Assembly: GCA_963729195.1 (NCBI GenBank)
Contig: CAVSNF010000004.1
Span: forward strand, 62,001-126,000
Origin: CAVPTL01 sp963729195
GTDB lineage: Bacteria > Actinomycetota > Thermoleophilia > Gaiellales > JAICJC01
Reading direction: 5' to 3'
DNA: 64,000 bases
Part shown: piece by piece, positions 1-9,959 of the stretch
Numbering within the stretch: position 1 is the stretch's first letter
Layout of the letters: every line of letters begins with the position of its first letter
Made by a program: the position numbers and the translations under genes
The notes under the pieces: generated by a model
Databases searched by the model: none
The model's input: only the letters and a program-made list of their open reading frames with translations
What the model was told of the DNA's origin: nothing

Positions 1-602
1 TCGCCGGGATGGGCTTTGGTTTCGAGGTCGACGCTGGTGCGACCGCCGGCGAACACTCCCGCTGAGATCGGTTTTCCGCCTGGAGGAATCACCCAGGCCT
101 GATAGGTCTTGCCGCTGGGAGCCGCGGACGCGTTCGCGACCAGGGTGGCTTGGCCGTCGGCGTCGACGAACACTGTGCCGACGTGCGGAAGCGCGGCGCT
201 GGTCTGGCTGCCATAGACGATGTCCTGGGTGTTGGTGAGCGAGTTGCGGAGAGAGACGTTCCAGGCCACCAACCCGATCACGACAACCGCCAGCACCGGA
301 GCGGCGATCCGCGCAAACCGCGGCCACCAGCCGGGTGAGCGGTCGGAACGACGCTCGGCTGGTGCCTCGGGCTGAGGCACCGGCGGCGGGCTCAATCGCG
401 GCCATCAGTCGGTCGCGCAACTCGGGCGGCGGCGCCACCTCGGGGGTGGCCAGCGCCAGCAGCGCGGTGGTCGACTCGGCCTCGCGCAGGCGAGCCATGC
501 AGGCAGAGCACTCGGACACGTGCGATTCGACCTGCGCAGCCTCCTCCGGCGTGAGTGCTCCCAGCACGTGGGCGGGAATCAGCTCGTCGACGTGGTCGTC
601 CA
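1..602 (-). CDS. Anti-sigma factor, RskA-like (3' end cut by window, frameshifted)
   Basis: Membrane-bound anti-sigma factor expected to hold the upstream ECF sigma factor at the membrane. Reading from GTG at 602, residues H28, C32 and C35 form the zinc anti-sigma motif H-x3-C-x2-C. A proline-rich linker, one hydrophobic segment (APVLAVVVIGLVAW) and the start of an RskA-type extracytoplasmic domain (KTYQAWVIPPGGKPISAG) follow. The start overlaps the sigma stop by 24 bases, the usual coupled sigma/anti-sigma arrangement. Near base 375 the frame must step forward by one base to join the two halves, probably one extra base in the sequence. The C-terminus lies beyond base 1. Confidence 0.8.
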
Positions 603-1203
603 CTGATCCCCCCCTCTGAACCCCGCCTCGTCCAACGCTTCCTGCAGCGCCTTCAGCGCCGCGAACGTGCGGCTCTTGATCGTCCCCACCGGCACCGACA
701 GCATCTCTGCCAGCTCCGACTGCGAGTAGCCGCCGAAATACGCCAGCTCGATCACCTCTCGATGGGTGGCGGGCAGACCGGCCATGGCCTCGCGGATCTG
801 CCCGCGAGCCGCCGACATCCAGGCGAGCTGATCGGGGCCCGGCTCCGTGCTGGGCACCTCGGGCCGGTCATCATCGAGCTGGTCCGCGCGGCGTCGCTGC
901 TCTCTGCGCACGAGATCCACTGCCTTGTTATGTGTCATCGTCAGAATCCATGTCGATGCCTGTCCTCGTGCCGGATCAAATGCCGCGGCCTTTCTCCACA
1001 CCGCGAGAAACGCGTCCTGCACCACATCGGCCGCGAGATCGCGGTCGCGCACAATCCGTACAGCCAGCGAGTACGCCGCCTCGCCGTACCTGTCGTACAC
1101 CTGTGCGAACGCCTCCCGGTCGCCCTGGCGCACACGCTCCAGCAGTTCGCGATCCGGTGGGGTGTTCGGTGAGAGCTCCTTCGTGACGTTGGTTGTCTGG
1201 CAT
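579..1203 (-). CDS. ECF RNA polymerase sigma factor, SigK-like
   Basis: Extracytoplasmic-function sigma-70 factor. Region 2 is clear (YGEAAYSLAVRIVRDRDLAA, then DVVQDAFLAVWRKA), and a C-terminal region 4 helix-turn-helix follows (YSQSELAEMLSVPVGTIKSR). It precedes and overlaps a zinc-motif anti-sigma gene. The start is uncertain. ATG at 1203 has a purine-rich ribosome site (AGGAA, 6 bases upstream) but needs a +1 shift near 1189 to join the conserved frame. TTG at 1229, overlapping the upstream stop as TTGA, needs no shift. I prefer ATG because the same one-base defect recurs throughout this sequence. Confidence 0.85.
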
Positions 1204-1225
1204 TCGTTCCTGGGCCTTGACCGGT

Positions 1226-1838
1226 TCAACGCACCGGCGCGGGAGTCGGTTGGAGCACCGCCAGCCGCGACTTGATCCGCTCCAGCCGGCTTGCCTCCGG
1301 GGAGGATTCGAGTGTACGCAGGTCGAGTCTCATCAGCTGCACTCTGCCCGAAACGCGCATCGGCACAAACCCGAAGTCGGCCAGGAAGTCGTGAGGGAAG
1401 ATCGTTCGATGGCGGAGAAACCGGGTCGGGAACGGCTCTCCCGGGGCGTACCGATAGCCAAATCCCTCCAGGGCCGGCCAGCCGCGGTCGTTGCACTCGC
1501 CGATCGCAGCGAGCACCAGGCTCTGCAGCACCCAGGGGCTGTTGACGTCGGTCAGGTACGCGCAGGTGATCACCACCGCATCCCGGGCCGGTGGCCCGGC
1601 GGGCATCGTCGCCGCCCGCGGGAAGGCCGCGGCAGGGCCGTACTGGATCAGCCCGATCACGCGGTCGTCCTCGCGGTAGATCTTGCCCCACGGGCCAAAA
1701 TCATCCTCTGTTTCGGCGATGAACCGGTCGCGCTCGGCGGGCTGGCGGCCGGGTCGGGTCTGCCACCACATGCAGCGTGCGGCAGGGCGGCGGCGCGGTG
1801 TCCACGGTGGCGCCGGTGAGGTGATCGACTCGCGGCAT
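1226..1838 (-). CDS. GNAT-like N-acetyltransferase family protein (frameshifted)
   Basis: About 203 residues from ATG at 1838. The N-terminus holds a CRTC-type cysteine pair followed by MWWQTR. The middle has the short acetyl-CoA fold strands seen in actinobacterial GNAT-like proteins (VIGLIQYGPAAAFPRA, VVITCAYL, GWPALEGFGYRYA). No substrate can be named. A +1 shift near 1770, between the ACG and ATG-TGG-TGG codons, is needed to join the halves. It lies between Asp23 and the sigma factor, all on the minus strand. Confidence 0.55.
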
Positions 1839-1843
1839 CGCCC

Positions 1844-2221
1844 TCAGCCGCTGGGGGATTCGACGTCGTCGATCACAACGGAGACGTCGCCCACATCCAG
1901 CTCGGTGGTGGCGATCAACGACGCGCGCACCGCCTGCCGCACGCGCATTGCCAGGTCTGGCAGAAGCGTGCCCCACTCGGCCACCAACCGCAGCTCCACC
2001 TTGATCCGATCGCCGTCGGAGGACACCTTCACACCGCGGGGCGGGCGCTCCTCGCTGATGCGACGGTCAAGTCCGCCCAGCAGGCCGTCGGAAATGCCCG
2101 CGACGCCGTCCACTTCGCGCGCGGCGGCGGCCGCGTAGGTGGCAATCACTGAATGCGAGATATGTGCCGACGCTGACGGCGAGTGAACCGACTCGACCGG
2201 GTCGGCGGAGGTGTCTGCCAT
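1844..2221 (-). CDS. Asp23/Gls24 family envelope stress protein
   Basis: 125 residues, ATG at 2221. It has the Asp23/Gls24 pattern: a helix with IATYAAAAAREVDGVAGISDG, then VKVSSDGDRIKVELRLVAEWG and a VRQAVRASLIATTELDVGDVS segment ending in the conserved valine-rich strand. Proteins of this family are small, abundant and tied to cell-envelope stress; the molecular role is not defined. It sits 22 bases downstream of a phosphoesterase and 5 bases before the GNAT-like gene, so it is likely cotranscribed with both. Confidence 0.85.
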   Translation of the reverse strand: MADTSADPVESVHSPSASAHISHSVIATYAAAAAREVDGVAGISDGLLGGLDRRISEERPPRGVKVSSDGDRIKVELRLVAEWGTLLPDLAMRVRQAVRASLIATTELDVGDVSVVIDDVESPSG

Positions 2222-2243
2222 CGCGATCGAGTATACGGATCGA

Positions 2244-3084
2244 TCACACCGGGCGGAGGCGCAAGAGGCAGGCCTCGGGACGGGCCAGAAAGCGGAACGG
2301 CAGGAGCGTGGTACCGGTACCTCGGGAGACCACCACGGTGGTGGTGCCGTGCTGGATCACCCCCTCCTCGAAGAGCCAGCGGTTGTGCGACAGCCGGCGT
2401 TTCCCAGAGAGAGTCGGGATGCAGATCTGGCCGCCGTGCAGATGCCCGGCCAGTACCAACGAGCAGGTGCCCATGGGAATTCTGCGCGGCGACGTCGGGG
2501 AAGTGAGCAAGCAGGATCCGAAACGCGCCGGACTCCTGAAAGAGCGTCTCGGCCGGCTTGCCGCCTTCGCCCAACCAGGTGTCGGCGTCTGAACCAGCGA
2601 TCTCGATGGCGACACCTCCATGACGTACCGTCGCCGACTCGTCACGCAGCAGCCGGACCTGCGCCGGGCTCCAGTCCTCGATCACCACCGGCTGCGAAAA
2701 GGGGTCGTTGGTCGAGGCCACCTCGTGGTTGCCGGTGACGGCGAAGGTGCCCAGCGGTGGGCTCAGCCGAGCCAGCTCGGCGGTCACCTGCCGGATTGCT
2801 CGGGGATGGCTGACGATGTCACCGGTCACGGCCACCAGATCGGGGCGGGCAAGCACTCCGAAGTCGATCGCCTTGCGCAGCGCGCGCATGTTCAGCGAGG
2901 GCGTCCCTGCATGGAAGTCGGACAGATGCAGGATGCTGAGGCCGTCCAGCGCAGGTGGGAGCCCGGCAACCGGCACCTCCAGAGTTCGCTCACGCAGCCA
3001 CTGGGCCTCGAACAGCCCCCAGGCTCCGAGTCCGACTGCAGCGGCGGTGGCGGCCGACGAAAGTCGGGCAGCCCTAGTCGCCAC
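2244..3084 (-). CDS. Metallophosphoesterase, YkuE-like (frameshifted)
   Basis: Calcineurin-like metallophosphoesterase with an N-terminal hydrophobic anchor (SSAATAAAVGLGAWGLF). Metal-binding blocks appear in order: LHLSDFHAG, VAVTGDIVSH, VTGNHE, LLAHFPD and, after the frameshift, LAGHLHGGQ. The family includes membrane-linked phosphodiesterases; the substrate cannot be inferred. A +1 shift near 2475, at a run of T and C, joins the HFPD block to the GHLHG block. Without it the frame runs into meaningless sequence, so this is almost certainly a sequence error. The start overlaps the end of the small membrane protein gene by 11 bases. Confidence 0.85.
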
Positions 3085-3274
3085 GCACGCTGTCGAGTTC
3101 GTCTCGCAGCCGCCGGCGGGCGGCTGCGATCCGCTCCTTCAGCACGGCTGTGCGGTCGGCGTCGCTGGAGTGCCCGTTGCCCGATGCCGGCACGGCCTCG
3201 TCACGGTCGTACAGGTAGTGGGCGACCGCGGCGGCCGCGACTGCCAGCACTGCAATTTTCACCAAGCGCGACAT
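3074..3274 (-). CDS. Small single-pass membrane protein, unknown
   Basis: 66 residues, ATG at 3274. An N-terminal hydrophobic helix (IAVLAVAAAAVAHYLY) is followed by a charged, arginine-rich cytoplasmic tail (ERIAAARRRLRDELDSVRGD) likely to be helical. I do not recognise the family. It overlaps the phosphoesterase start and follows the nuclease gene by 25 bases on the same strand, which supports it being translated. Confidence 0.5.
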   Translation of the reverse strand: MSRLVKIAVLAVAAAAVAHYLYDRDEAVPASGNGHSSDADRTAVLKERIAAARRRLRDELDSVRGD

Positions 3275-3299
3275 CCCGGCCAAGTCTAGTGAGCGCAGT

Positions 3300-3798
3300 T
3301 CACCGGCATGCGCTCCAGAGGCCGCGGCCGGCCAGCGCGGCCGCCCGCTCGATTGCGGCGTACTCCGACGCGTGGGCGGTGTTCGGCGGGATCGCGAGCG
3401 TGCGTGCGTAGCCCAGCCGCAGCAGCCGCTGCTCGACCGACACCGGTCGTTTCCCGTCGACGTAGACATACGCCAGGAAGCGTCCGTACTTGTCGTGGGT
3501 CTCGCGGTCGTACACCAGCTTGACCGACCGCCCGGTCAGCCAGTGCTTCACAAACGCCGAGGCCTGGGGGCCGTAGCAGCCAACCGGCCGATCGGGGTCG
3601 ACCGTCTCGGGCGTATCAATGCCGATCAGGCGAACGTCCTGGGAATGCCCGCCGGAGGACACGTAGATGGTGTCGCCGTCGACCACGCGCGAGACGGTGC
3701 CGTGCGAGATCGGCGGGCTGTCGCTGCTGGAGGCGATGCCACACCACCGTGACGGCCAGGACCGCCACCACCGCGAGTACCGGGAAGGCTCGTTTCAT
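3300..3798 (-). CDS. Secreted thermonuclease (SNase-like) (frameshifted)
   Basis: Staphylococcal-nuclease-like phosphodiesterase. An N-terminal signal sequence from ATG at 3798 (MKRAFPVLAVVAVLAVTVVW) is followed by the SNase fold: VDGDTIYV, DVRLIGIDTPET, then YGRFLAYVYVDG and a final RGLWSACR. The conserved Asp (VDGDT), Arg (VRLIGID) and Glu of the family are all present. The signal-peptide frame and the catalytic frame differ by +1 around 3690-3720. The product is expected to be exported. Confidence 0.85.
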
Positions 3799-3919
3799 GC
3801 AGACGACGGTAGCGCCGGTGACCGTCACGCGTGTGTGCCGACCTGTGCCGGTATCGCGCGTCCAAGGCCCCGCCGCCGGCGACGTCTTCCGGGCGCGGAG
3901 GTACGACCGACCCACCACA

Positions 3920-3925
3920 TACAAT
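3920..3925 (+). promoter_or_regulatory. -10 box of the yhaO-yhaN operon
   Basis: TACAAT ends 10 bases before the ATG at 3936. That spacing puts the transcription start at or just before the start codon, and there is no Shine-Dalgarno sequence between them. No convincing -35 hexamer is visible. Inferred leaderless or nearly leaderless start. Confidence 0.4.
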
Positions 3926-3935
3926 TCTTGGCCCC

Positions 3936-5025
3936 ATGAAGCTCCTCCACATCGCCGACGTCCATCTCGACCGCGTGTTTCGAGGCGCCGAGACGCGGCA
4001 CCACGCCGACCGTCGCCGAGCCGAGCTGCGCGATGCTCTGACGCGCGCGTTGACGCTCGGTCGTGACCAGGGCGTGGATGCCGTCTGCATCGCCGGAGAC
4101 ACCTACGAGCACGACTTCGTGCGGGAGGACACCGTCGAGTTCCTGCGCAACGCGCTGGCCGACGCCCGCGTGCCCGTGCTGATCACACCGGGAAACCACG
4201 ACCCCTACATGCCCGGCTCGGTGTGGCAGCGCACCAGCTGGCCTCACAACGTCCACGTGTTCACGCACGACCGGATCGAGCCGTTTCCACTCGATCTCGA
4301 GGTGACGGTGTGGGGAGCGGCGTTCACCGCCAAGCATTGCTCCACCAACGCGGTCACGGATTGGCGCGCGCCGCAGGACGGCGGCAACCATCTGCTCCTG
4401 ATCCATGGAGCCCTCACCGGCGAGCAGTGGGCTGACGAGCCCGGGCACCGTCCGCTGACGCGCGAGCAGCTGGTCGCCACGGGCGCGCGGTTCGTGATGC
4501 TCGGCCATTTTCACGACGGCCGCAGCGACGCCTTCCTGGCCTACCCCGGTTCGCTCGAGCCGCTGGGCTGGGGCGAGCGGTTCGGCACCCACGGGGCGGC
4601 GGTGCTCGAGACGCACAGCGACGGCACGGTCACCTGGGAGTTCCACGAGATCGCCCGGCGGCGCTACGCCGAGACCACCCTCGACGTCTCCGGCGCGGGA
4701 ACGTCCACCCAGATCGAGGGCGCCCTGGCGGCGGCAGCCGCGGAGTTCGCCGGCAGCTCCCTGCGAGCAATCCTCACCGGACTGGTGGAGCCCTCCTGCG
4801 AGATCGATCCCCGGTTGCTGGCCGAGCGCTGCTGGCCAGGGCCTGGCCGAGCTGGTGGTGATCGACCACACCCGACCCGCCTATGACCTCGCGGCGATCG
4901 CTCACGAAGGCTCGGTGCGAGGCCGGTTCGTGGCCCGACTGCTGGCGACCGACGATCCGCTGGCAACCGATGCGGCGATCGCCGGCCTGCGGGCGATGGA
5001 CGGGCACACGGAGCTGGTCGCATGA
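3936..5025 (+). CDS. YhaO/SbcD-like DNA repair exonuclease (frameshifted)
   Basis: Mre11/SbcD-type metallophosphoesterase, the nuclease partner of the following ATPase. Blocks: LHIADVHLD, AVCIAGDTYEHD, ITPGNHDPY, LLLIHGAL and MLGHFHDG, with metal ligands intact. About 363 residues, close to the YhaO/SbcD norm. The stop overlaps the next ATG as ATGA, so the two are translationally coupled. A +1 shift near 4840 is needed; downstream frame continues through LAELVVIDHTRPAYDLAAIA to the stop at 5025. Confidence 0.85.
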
Positions 5026-7189
5026 GGATCACCACGCTTCGCCTGCACGGGTTCGGGCGGTTCCGCGAGCGGGAATTCGAGTTTGGGCCCGGCCTCACGA
5101 TCGTGCACGGGCCGAACGAGGCCGGCAAGTCGACTCTGCACGCGGCGCTGTCTGCATCCACCTTCGGGCTCGCTCCCAGCGGTCGCCGGCTGGCCAAGCA
5201 CACCGCGGTGATCGAGCGTCACCGACCTTGGCAGAGCGACCGCTACGCCGCCACGGTCGAGCTCGAGCACAGCAGCGGGCGCCGCCTGCGGATCGATTGG
5301 GACTACGATCGGCAACAGTTTGCCGTGATCGATTCGGCGACCGGCGACGACCTCTCATCCGCGCACGGTGCCGGCACCAACACCGACGTTCTGGCCGAGA
5401 CGCTGCACGGCGTCGGGCGCGACGTGTACCTGCGGGTGGGGTCGATCGGTCAGGACGAGCTGGCCCAGATCGTGACCGGTGCGACCGACGTGCGCGAGGC
5501 GATCGAGCGCGCCGCCGGCCAGTCCCAGTCGGATTCGAGCAGCCAGACTGCGGTCGACCGCCTGCGGGCGCGCCGCAAGCAGCTGGTCGGCCTCAACCGC
5601 AAACCAGAGCAACCCGCTGCCTCGCGCGGAGGCACAGGTCGCCGAGCTTCGAGCACAGCTCTCCGACGCCGTCGGCACCCGAGCCGAGGCCGAACAGCTG
5701 TCGGCCGAACGCGATCAGGCCGCCGAGCAGGCCGGCGCACTCGAGCGCCGCATCCGCGAGCTCGAGTTCGCGCTCGAAGGGGCGCGCTGGCGATCGCTGC
5801 AGGCCACCGTCAACCGAGCCGAGGGGCTCAATCGCGAGCTGCAGGCGGCCACCGCCGCAGTGCAAGGGTCGGTGGCGCTGGCGGAGTTCGCCCCGATCCC
5901 CGGGGTTGCCGGAGCGCGGGAACGATACGAGCATCTGATGGCGGAGCGCGACCGCACCCGCCCGCGCCAGGCGGCGGTCGCAGGGAAGTTGGAGGAGCTG
6001 CGAATCCCCGCGGTCGAGTCCTGCCAACGCTCCCGGACCGTCTCGGGCCGGCTGGGCGGTTGCCGCCGTGGGGGCGGTGGCCGCGGCCGTAGGCCTGGTG
6101 CTCTCGACGCTGCTGGTGGTGTTGGGTGTGCTGGTGCTGGTGGCCGGAGTTGCGGCGGCGACCGTCACCCGCCGAGCCTACGATGCCCGCCGCGAAGCGG
6201 CCCGCGAGCAGCGCGACCGTGAGGCTGCCGATCGCCGCGATCGCGCAAAAGGTCTCGAGATCGAGTTGGCCAAGATCGCAACTGTTGACGCTGAGTACGA
6301 GGCCACCGCCGAGCGTCTGGCCGAGATGCTCGAGAGCGACGACACAAGCCCCCAGGGGATCTCCCAGGCGCTGGCCACCTACGACGAGCATGTGCGGGCC
6401 CACACGTCCAGGATCGATGCCGAGCGTCGCCGCAAGCAGGCCGAGGCCGAACTCGACACGCTGCTCAACGGTGGCAGCCTGGAACAGGTGCAGCAGCGCT
6501 GCGCCGAGCTGGAGCGGTCACTCAACGGGCACCGCAACGCGGCCGGTGCAGAACGCGACCCCGACGACATCGAGGCGGAGCTTCACCGGCTGCGGTCGTC
6601 GGCCCGGCAGACTGCAGTCGACGCGAGCGGCCTGCGAGCCACCGCCGCCGAACGGCTGCGGCTGGTACCGGACACGGGGGCGCTGCAGGAGCAGCTGGAT
6701 GCGGCCGAGGACGAGCTGACCCGCCTGCAGCGGCTGGAAGGCGTGCTGAAGCTGGCCGAGAACGAGCTGCAGGAGACGGTGGCGGAGACGTACCGCGACT
6801 TCGCCCCGCGGCTGAACGCTGCGCTCGAGCGAAACCTGGTGCGAGCCACGGGCGGCCGCTACAGCAGGGCGTTCGTGGCCGACGACCTGTCGGTGCGCCT
6901 GGAAGCCCCCGAGACCGGTGCGGTAATCGACCTGGCGCAGGTCTCAGCCGGCACCCAACGGCTGGTGTACCTGATGCAGCGACTCGAGCTGGTGCAGCTG
7001 ATCGCCCCCAGCAGCGAACCGCTGCCGGTGCTGCTGGACGAGCCGTTCGCCCATCTCGACCGAGAACGTATGCGCGCGGCACTGGAGGTGCTGACCGACC
7101 TGGCCGGCGACCGCCAGATCGTCGTCTTCACCACCCAGCGCGACGCCGCCGAACTCGCCCCCGACTCCACCACCCTGCTCGAGTTGTGA
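5022..7189 (+). CDS. YhaN-like AAA ATPase, SbcC/RecN family (two frameshifts)
   Basis: SMC-like ATPase partner of the YhaO-type nuclease. Walker A is GPNEAGKST (residues 30-38). Coiled-coil arms flank a central pair of hydrophobic segments (AVAAVGAVAAAVGLVLST, LLVVLGVLVLVAGVAAATV). The C-terminus has the ABC signature VSAGTQRLVYL and Walker B VLLDEPFAHLD. The membrane segments in mid-protein separate YhaN-type proteins from SbcC. Two +1 shifts, near 5610 and 6040, join three blocks. The stop TGA (7187-7189) lies inside the first 31-base palindrome. Confidence 0.85.
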
Positions 7190-7216
7190 ATAACGGTGCC
7201 AGGCACCGTTATTCAC
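7186..7216. repeat. 31-base palindromic repeat, copy 1
   Basis: Perfect inverted repeat: arm GTGAATAACGGTGCC, one central base (A), and its exact complement. The yhaN stop codon TGA is bases 2-4 of the left arm. It lies between convergent genes (yhaN and recQ), so it could act as a bidirectional transcript end or mRNA-stabilising hairpin. Confidence 0.9.
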
Positions 7217-7232
7217 CACCGACGATCGCGAG

Positions 7233-7263
7233 TGAATAATCGGTGCCTGGCACCAATTATTCA
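7233..7263. repeat. 31-base palindromic repeat, copy 2 (degenerate)
   Basis: Same family as the copy 16 bases to its left, with arms TGAATAATCGGTGCC and GGCACCAATTATTCA around a central T. One base pair of the arms is mismatched. The core GGTGCC-T-GGCACC is intact. Confidence 0.8.
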
Positions 7264-7285
7264 AGCGCCAAGTCAACCGTCAGCT

Positions 7286-7387
7286 GCAAGGATCGAGCGA
7301 GCGGGCGGAGCGGAGGCGTGGCAAAGCCACGTTGAGCACCGCACCGCCGCGTGGGACGCCGCCAGAACCGGCGCGGACCAGCCTCAG
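7286..7387. repeat. Fold-back repeat, copy A (5' end diverged)
   Basis: About 100 bases shared with 25051-25177 and 33753-33878. The common part starts GCAAGGATCGAGC, contains the hairpin CGTGGC-AAA-GCCACG and ends GCCTCAG. The 5' end found in the other two copies (CTGAGGC) is absent here. The TCA within the terminal GCCTCAG is the complement of the recQ stop codon. Confidence 0.85.
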
Positions 7388-9111
7388 AGCTTGCGCACCA
7401 GCGGATACGGCCCCTCGGTCTTTCGCAGCGTCCCGGCCGCGATCATCCCGTCGATGGCCGCCATCACGTCGTCCTGGGTCATGTGTACCAGCGCGCCGTG
7501 GCTGTCCAGCCGGTCGTGGCCGGCGCCCTTGAGCGCCTTGGCGCCGGAGCCACGCAGGATCGCCGTGAGCCGGGAGCGGCCGACCGCGCCGTTGGTCTCG
7601 TCCACCGCCTGCAGCACCGCCGCTGAGACGTCCACCCCCGGGATCGCAGGCGCGACCGTCGACGCGTGCCCGTCACAGCAGACCTCGTCGGGCCGCGGCG
7701 ACGGCTCGTCACCGAAGTACTCCAGCAGCACCTTGCGGCGGCAGCCCGCCGTGGTGGCATAGGCATCGATCGCCTTCAACCGGTCCCACCGCTGCCGCTC
7801 CACCCGGCGACCGGCGATCATCCCAGCCGCAACATGCTTGGGCGACAGCCGCGGCGCCGCCAGCCGCCCCGAGACATGTCCGGAGGGAGCCGGAAACAGC
7901 TCCAACGCGCCCGCCCGCTCCAGCACCGCCAGCGCCACCCGCGGCTCGTCACCGGGAAGCTCGCGATCGGCCGACGCGAACAGGCCCTCGGGCGAGGCCA
8001 CGGTCGCCAGCGCTCGGTGCATCCCGTTGAGATCACCCGCTGAGAGCTTGGCGCGATTGATGAAGTACACGATCAGACCCTTGTCGGCGGGGCTGTACAG
8101 GAGCGTGCAGCGAGCCGGGAGCCCGTCTCGTCCCGCGCGACCGGCCTGCTGGTAGTACTCCTCCGGCGATGCCGGCAGCGTCCAATGCACCACCGAGCGC
8201 ACATCGGCCTTGTCGATGCCCATGCCGAACGCGGTGGTGGCCGCAACCACTTCCAGATCGCCGGCCAGGAACCCGCGCAGCGTCTGTGATCGCGCATCCT
8301 GGGTGAGGCCGGCGTGGTAGGGCTCGGCCCTCACCCCGGCGGCTCGGAGCCGGTCGGCGACCTCCACACAGGTCTTTCGGCGGCCGCAGTAGACCACCGC
8401 CGGCAGCCGGTCGGGGACGCGCAGAAGCGATGCCAGCACCTTGGTCTTGCCGGCATCACCGGCCACCCGGATCACCTCGAAGAACAGGTTGGCGCGATCG
8501 AAGCCGGTGGTCGGCGTGGCCGGATCCCGCAGACCGAGTGCGGCCACGATGTCCTTGGCCACGCGCGGGGTGGCGGTGGCCGTCAGTGCAATCGTGGGCG
8601 GCGAGCCCAACCGCTCGCGCACGTCGGCCAGCCGGCGGTAGTCCGGCCGGAAGTCGTGACCCCACTCCGAAAGGCAATGGGCCTCGTCCACCGCCAGCCG
8701 CGAGACGTTGGTGGCCGCCAACGTGTCGAGAAATCTTCGACTCGAGAACCGCTCCGGGGCGACGTACACCAGTCGCGTACCACCCTCGCCGATCCGCTCC
8801 AGCGTGGCGGTGACGTCCTCGCGCGACATGCTCGAGGCGAGCATCTCGATGCCGTCGAACCCGCGCGCGACCAGCGCCGCGTGCTGATCCTGCATCAACG
8901 CGATCAGTGGCGAGACGACCACCGTCAGACCTGCTCCGACCACCGCCGGCAGCTGGTAACAGAGCGACTTGCCCGACCCGGTGGGCATGATCGCGAGCAC
9001 GTCTCGACCCGCCAGCACGGCCTCCACCGCCTCGCGTTGGCCCGCTCGAAACTCCTCGAAGCCGAACCGGCTTCGCAGCTCCTGATCGATGTCGATGGTC
9101 GTTGCGCCCAC
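7384..9111 (-). CDS. recQ: ATP-dependent DNA helicase RecQ
   Basis: 3'-5' DNA helicase of superfamily 2. GTG at 9111 gives 576 residues beginning VGATTIDIDQELRSRFGFEE. Motifs: FRAGQREAVEAVLAGRD, Walker A PTGSGKSLCYQLPA, Walker B DEAHCLSEWGHDFRP, TATATPRV, and AGRAGRDG in motif VI. The C-terminal zinc-binding cysteines of the RQC region appear as CRRKVLLEYFGD and CCDGH, with a short winged-helix-like tail. No HRDC domain is evident. The reading frame is open further upstream to 9234, but that extension is low-complexity and unlike RecQ. Confidence 0.92.
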   Translation of the reverse strand: MGATTIDIDQELRSRFGFEEFRAGQREAVEAVLAGRDVLAIMPTGSGKSLCYQLPAVVGAGLTVVVSPLIALMQDQHAALVARGFDGIEMLASSMSREDVTATLERIGEGGTRLVYVAPERFSSRRFLDTLAATNVSRLAVDEAHCLSEWGHDFRPDYRRLADVRERLGSPPTIALTATATPRVAKDIVAALGLRDPATPTTGFDRANLFFEVIRVAGDAGKTKVLASLLRVPDRLPAVVYCGRRKTCVEVADRLRAAGVRAEPYHAGLTQDARSQTLRGFLAGDLEVVAATTAFGMGIDKADVRSVVHWTLPASPEEYYQQAGRAGRDGLPARCTLLYSPADKGLIVYFINRAKLSAGDLNGMHRALATVASPEGLFASADRELPGDEPRVALAVLERAGALELFPAPSGHVSGRLAAPRLSPKHVAAGMIAGRRVERQRWDRLKAIDAYATTAGCRRKVLLEYFGDEPSPRPDEVCCDGHASTVAPAIPGVDVSAAVLQAVDETNGAVGRSRLTAILRGSGAKALKGAGHDRLDSHGALVHMTQDDVMAAIDGMIAAGTLRKTEGPYPLVRKL

Positions 9112-9164
9112 GGTTCGCAGTGTGGCAGACGCGCAGGACCACACCGCCCATCCCGGCCGCGGAG

Positions 9165-9932
9165 TTACACGATCGTCATTGCCCCGTCGACAACCAGCGC
9201 ATGTCCGGTGATGTAGGAAGCCTCGTCCGAGCACAGGAACGCCACCGCCGCGGCCACCTCATCGGCCGTCCCCTGACGCCCCAGCGGCACCGCCGCCCGC
9301 ACCGCTTCACCCACCTCCTGCTCGCTCATCCCCTCGAGGATGGGATCGCTGAATGCGGTATCGATCCAGCCCGGACAGACGGCGTTCACCCGCACCCCCT
9401 CGCCGGCGCAGTCCAGCGCGAGCTGACGGGCCATGTGGTTCACCGCCGCCTTCGAGGTGCAGTAGCCGAGGAAGTTGCGCTCGGCCACCATCCCCGCGGT
9501 CGAGCCGGTCAAGACGATCGCCCCGCGGCGACGCTCGCGCATGCCTGGAAGTACCGCTCGCACGGTCACGAAGATGCCCCGGACATTCACCGCGAAGGTG
9601 CGATCGAAGCGCTCGACGGTCTCATCCCACGCCGCCGCGGGCAGCAGCACGCCGGCGTGGGCATGCAGCACGTCAATCGCTCCCAGCACCTCGGTGACCT
9701 CGTCGATCGCCTGAGTCACCTGCGCCTCCTCCGACGCGTCGGCGACCCAGGCGCGGGCATCGATCCCCTCACCCCTGAGCCGCTCAGCCGCGGCCTCCAC
9801 CTCGGGTTGGTTGATATCGATCAGCGCCACCCGCGCCCCCTGGCGCCCCAGCGTCGCTGCCGACGCAAGGCCGATCCCCTGAGCCGCTCCGGTCACAACC
9901 GCGACCCGACCGGTAAAGCGCTGCTGATGCAT
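9165..9932 (-). CDS. SDR family NAD(P)-dependent oxidoreductase
   Basis: Classical short-chain dehydrogenase of 255 residues. The cofactor motif is TGAAQGIG (residues 15-22). The active-site Ser lies in LTGSTAGM and the Tyr-x3-Lys pair is YCTSK. PGWIDT and a C-terminal ITGHALVVDGA complete the fold. D37 in VALIDINQ suggests NAD rather than NADP. The substrate is unknown. It lies 27 bases downstream of an MFS transporter on the same strand, so the two may be cotranscribed. Confidence 0.9.
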   Translation of the reverse strand: MHQQRFTGRVAVVTGAAQGIGLASAATLGRQGARVALIDINQPEVEAAAERLRGEGIDARAWVADASEEAQVTQAIDEVTEVLGAIDVLHAHAGVLLPAAAWDETVERFDRTFAVNVRGIFVTVRAVLPGMRERRRGAIVLTGSTAGMVAERNFLGYCTSKAAVNHMARQLALDCAGEGVRVNAVCPGWIDTAFSDPILEGMSEQEVGEAVRAAVPLGRQGTADEVAAAVAFLCSDEASYITGHALVVDGAMTIV

Positions 9933-9959
9933 CGAAAACCACCCCCGTCCGAAGTGGGA

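Noticed and set aside
7186..7263. CRISPR array from the paired palindromes
   Set aside because: Only two copies, one decayed, with a 16-base spacer, no further units and no cas genes.
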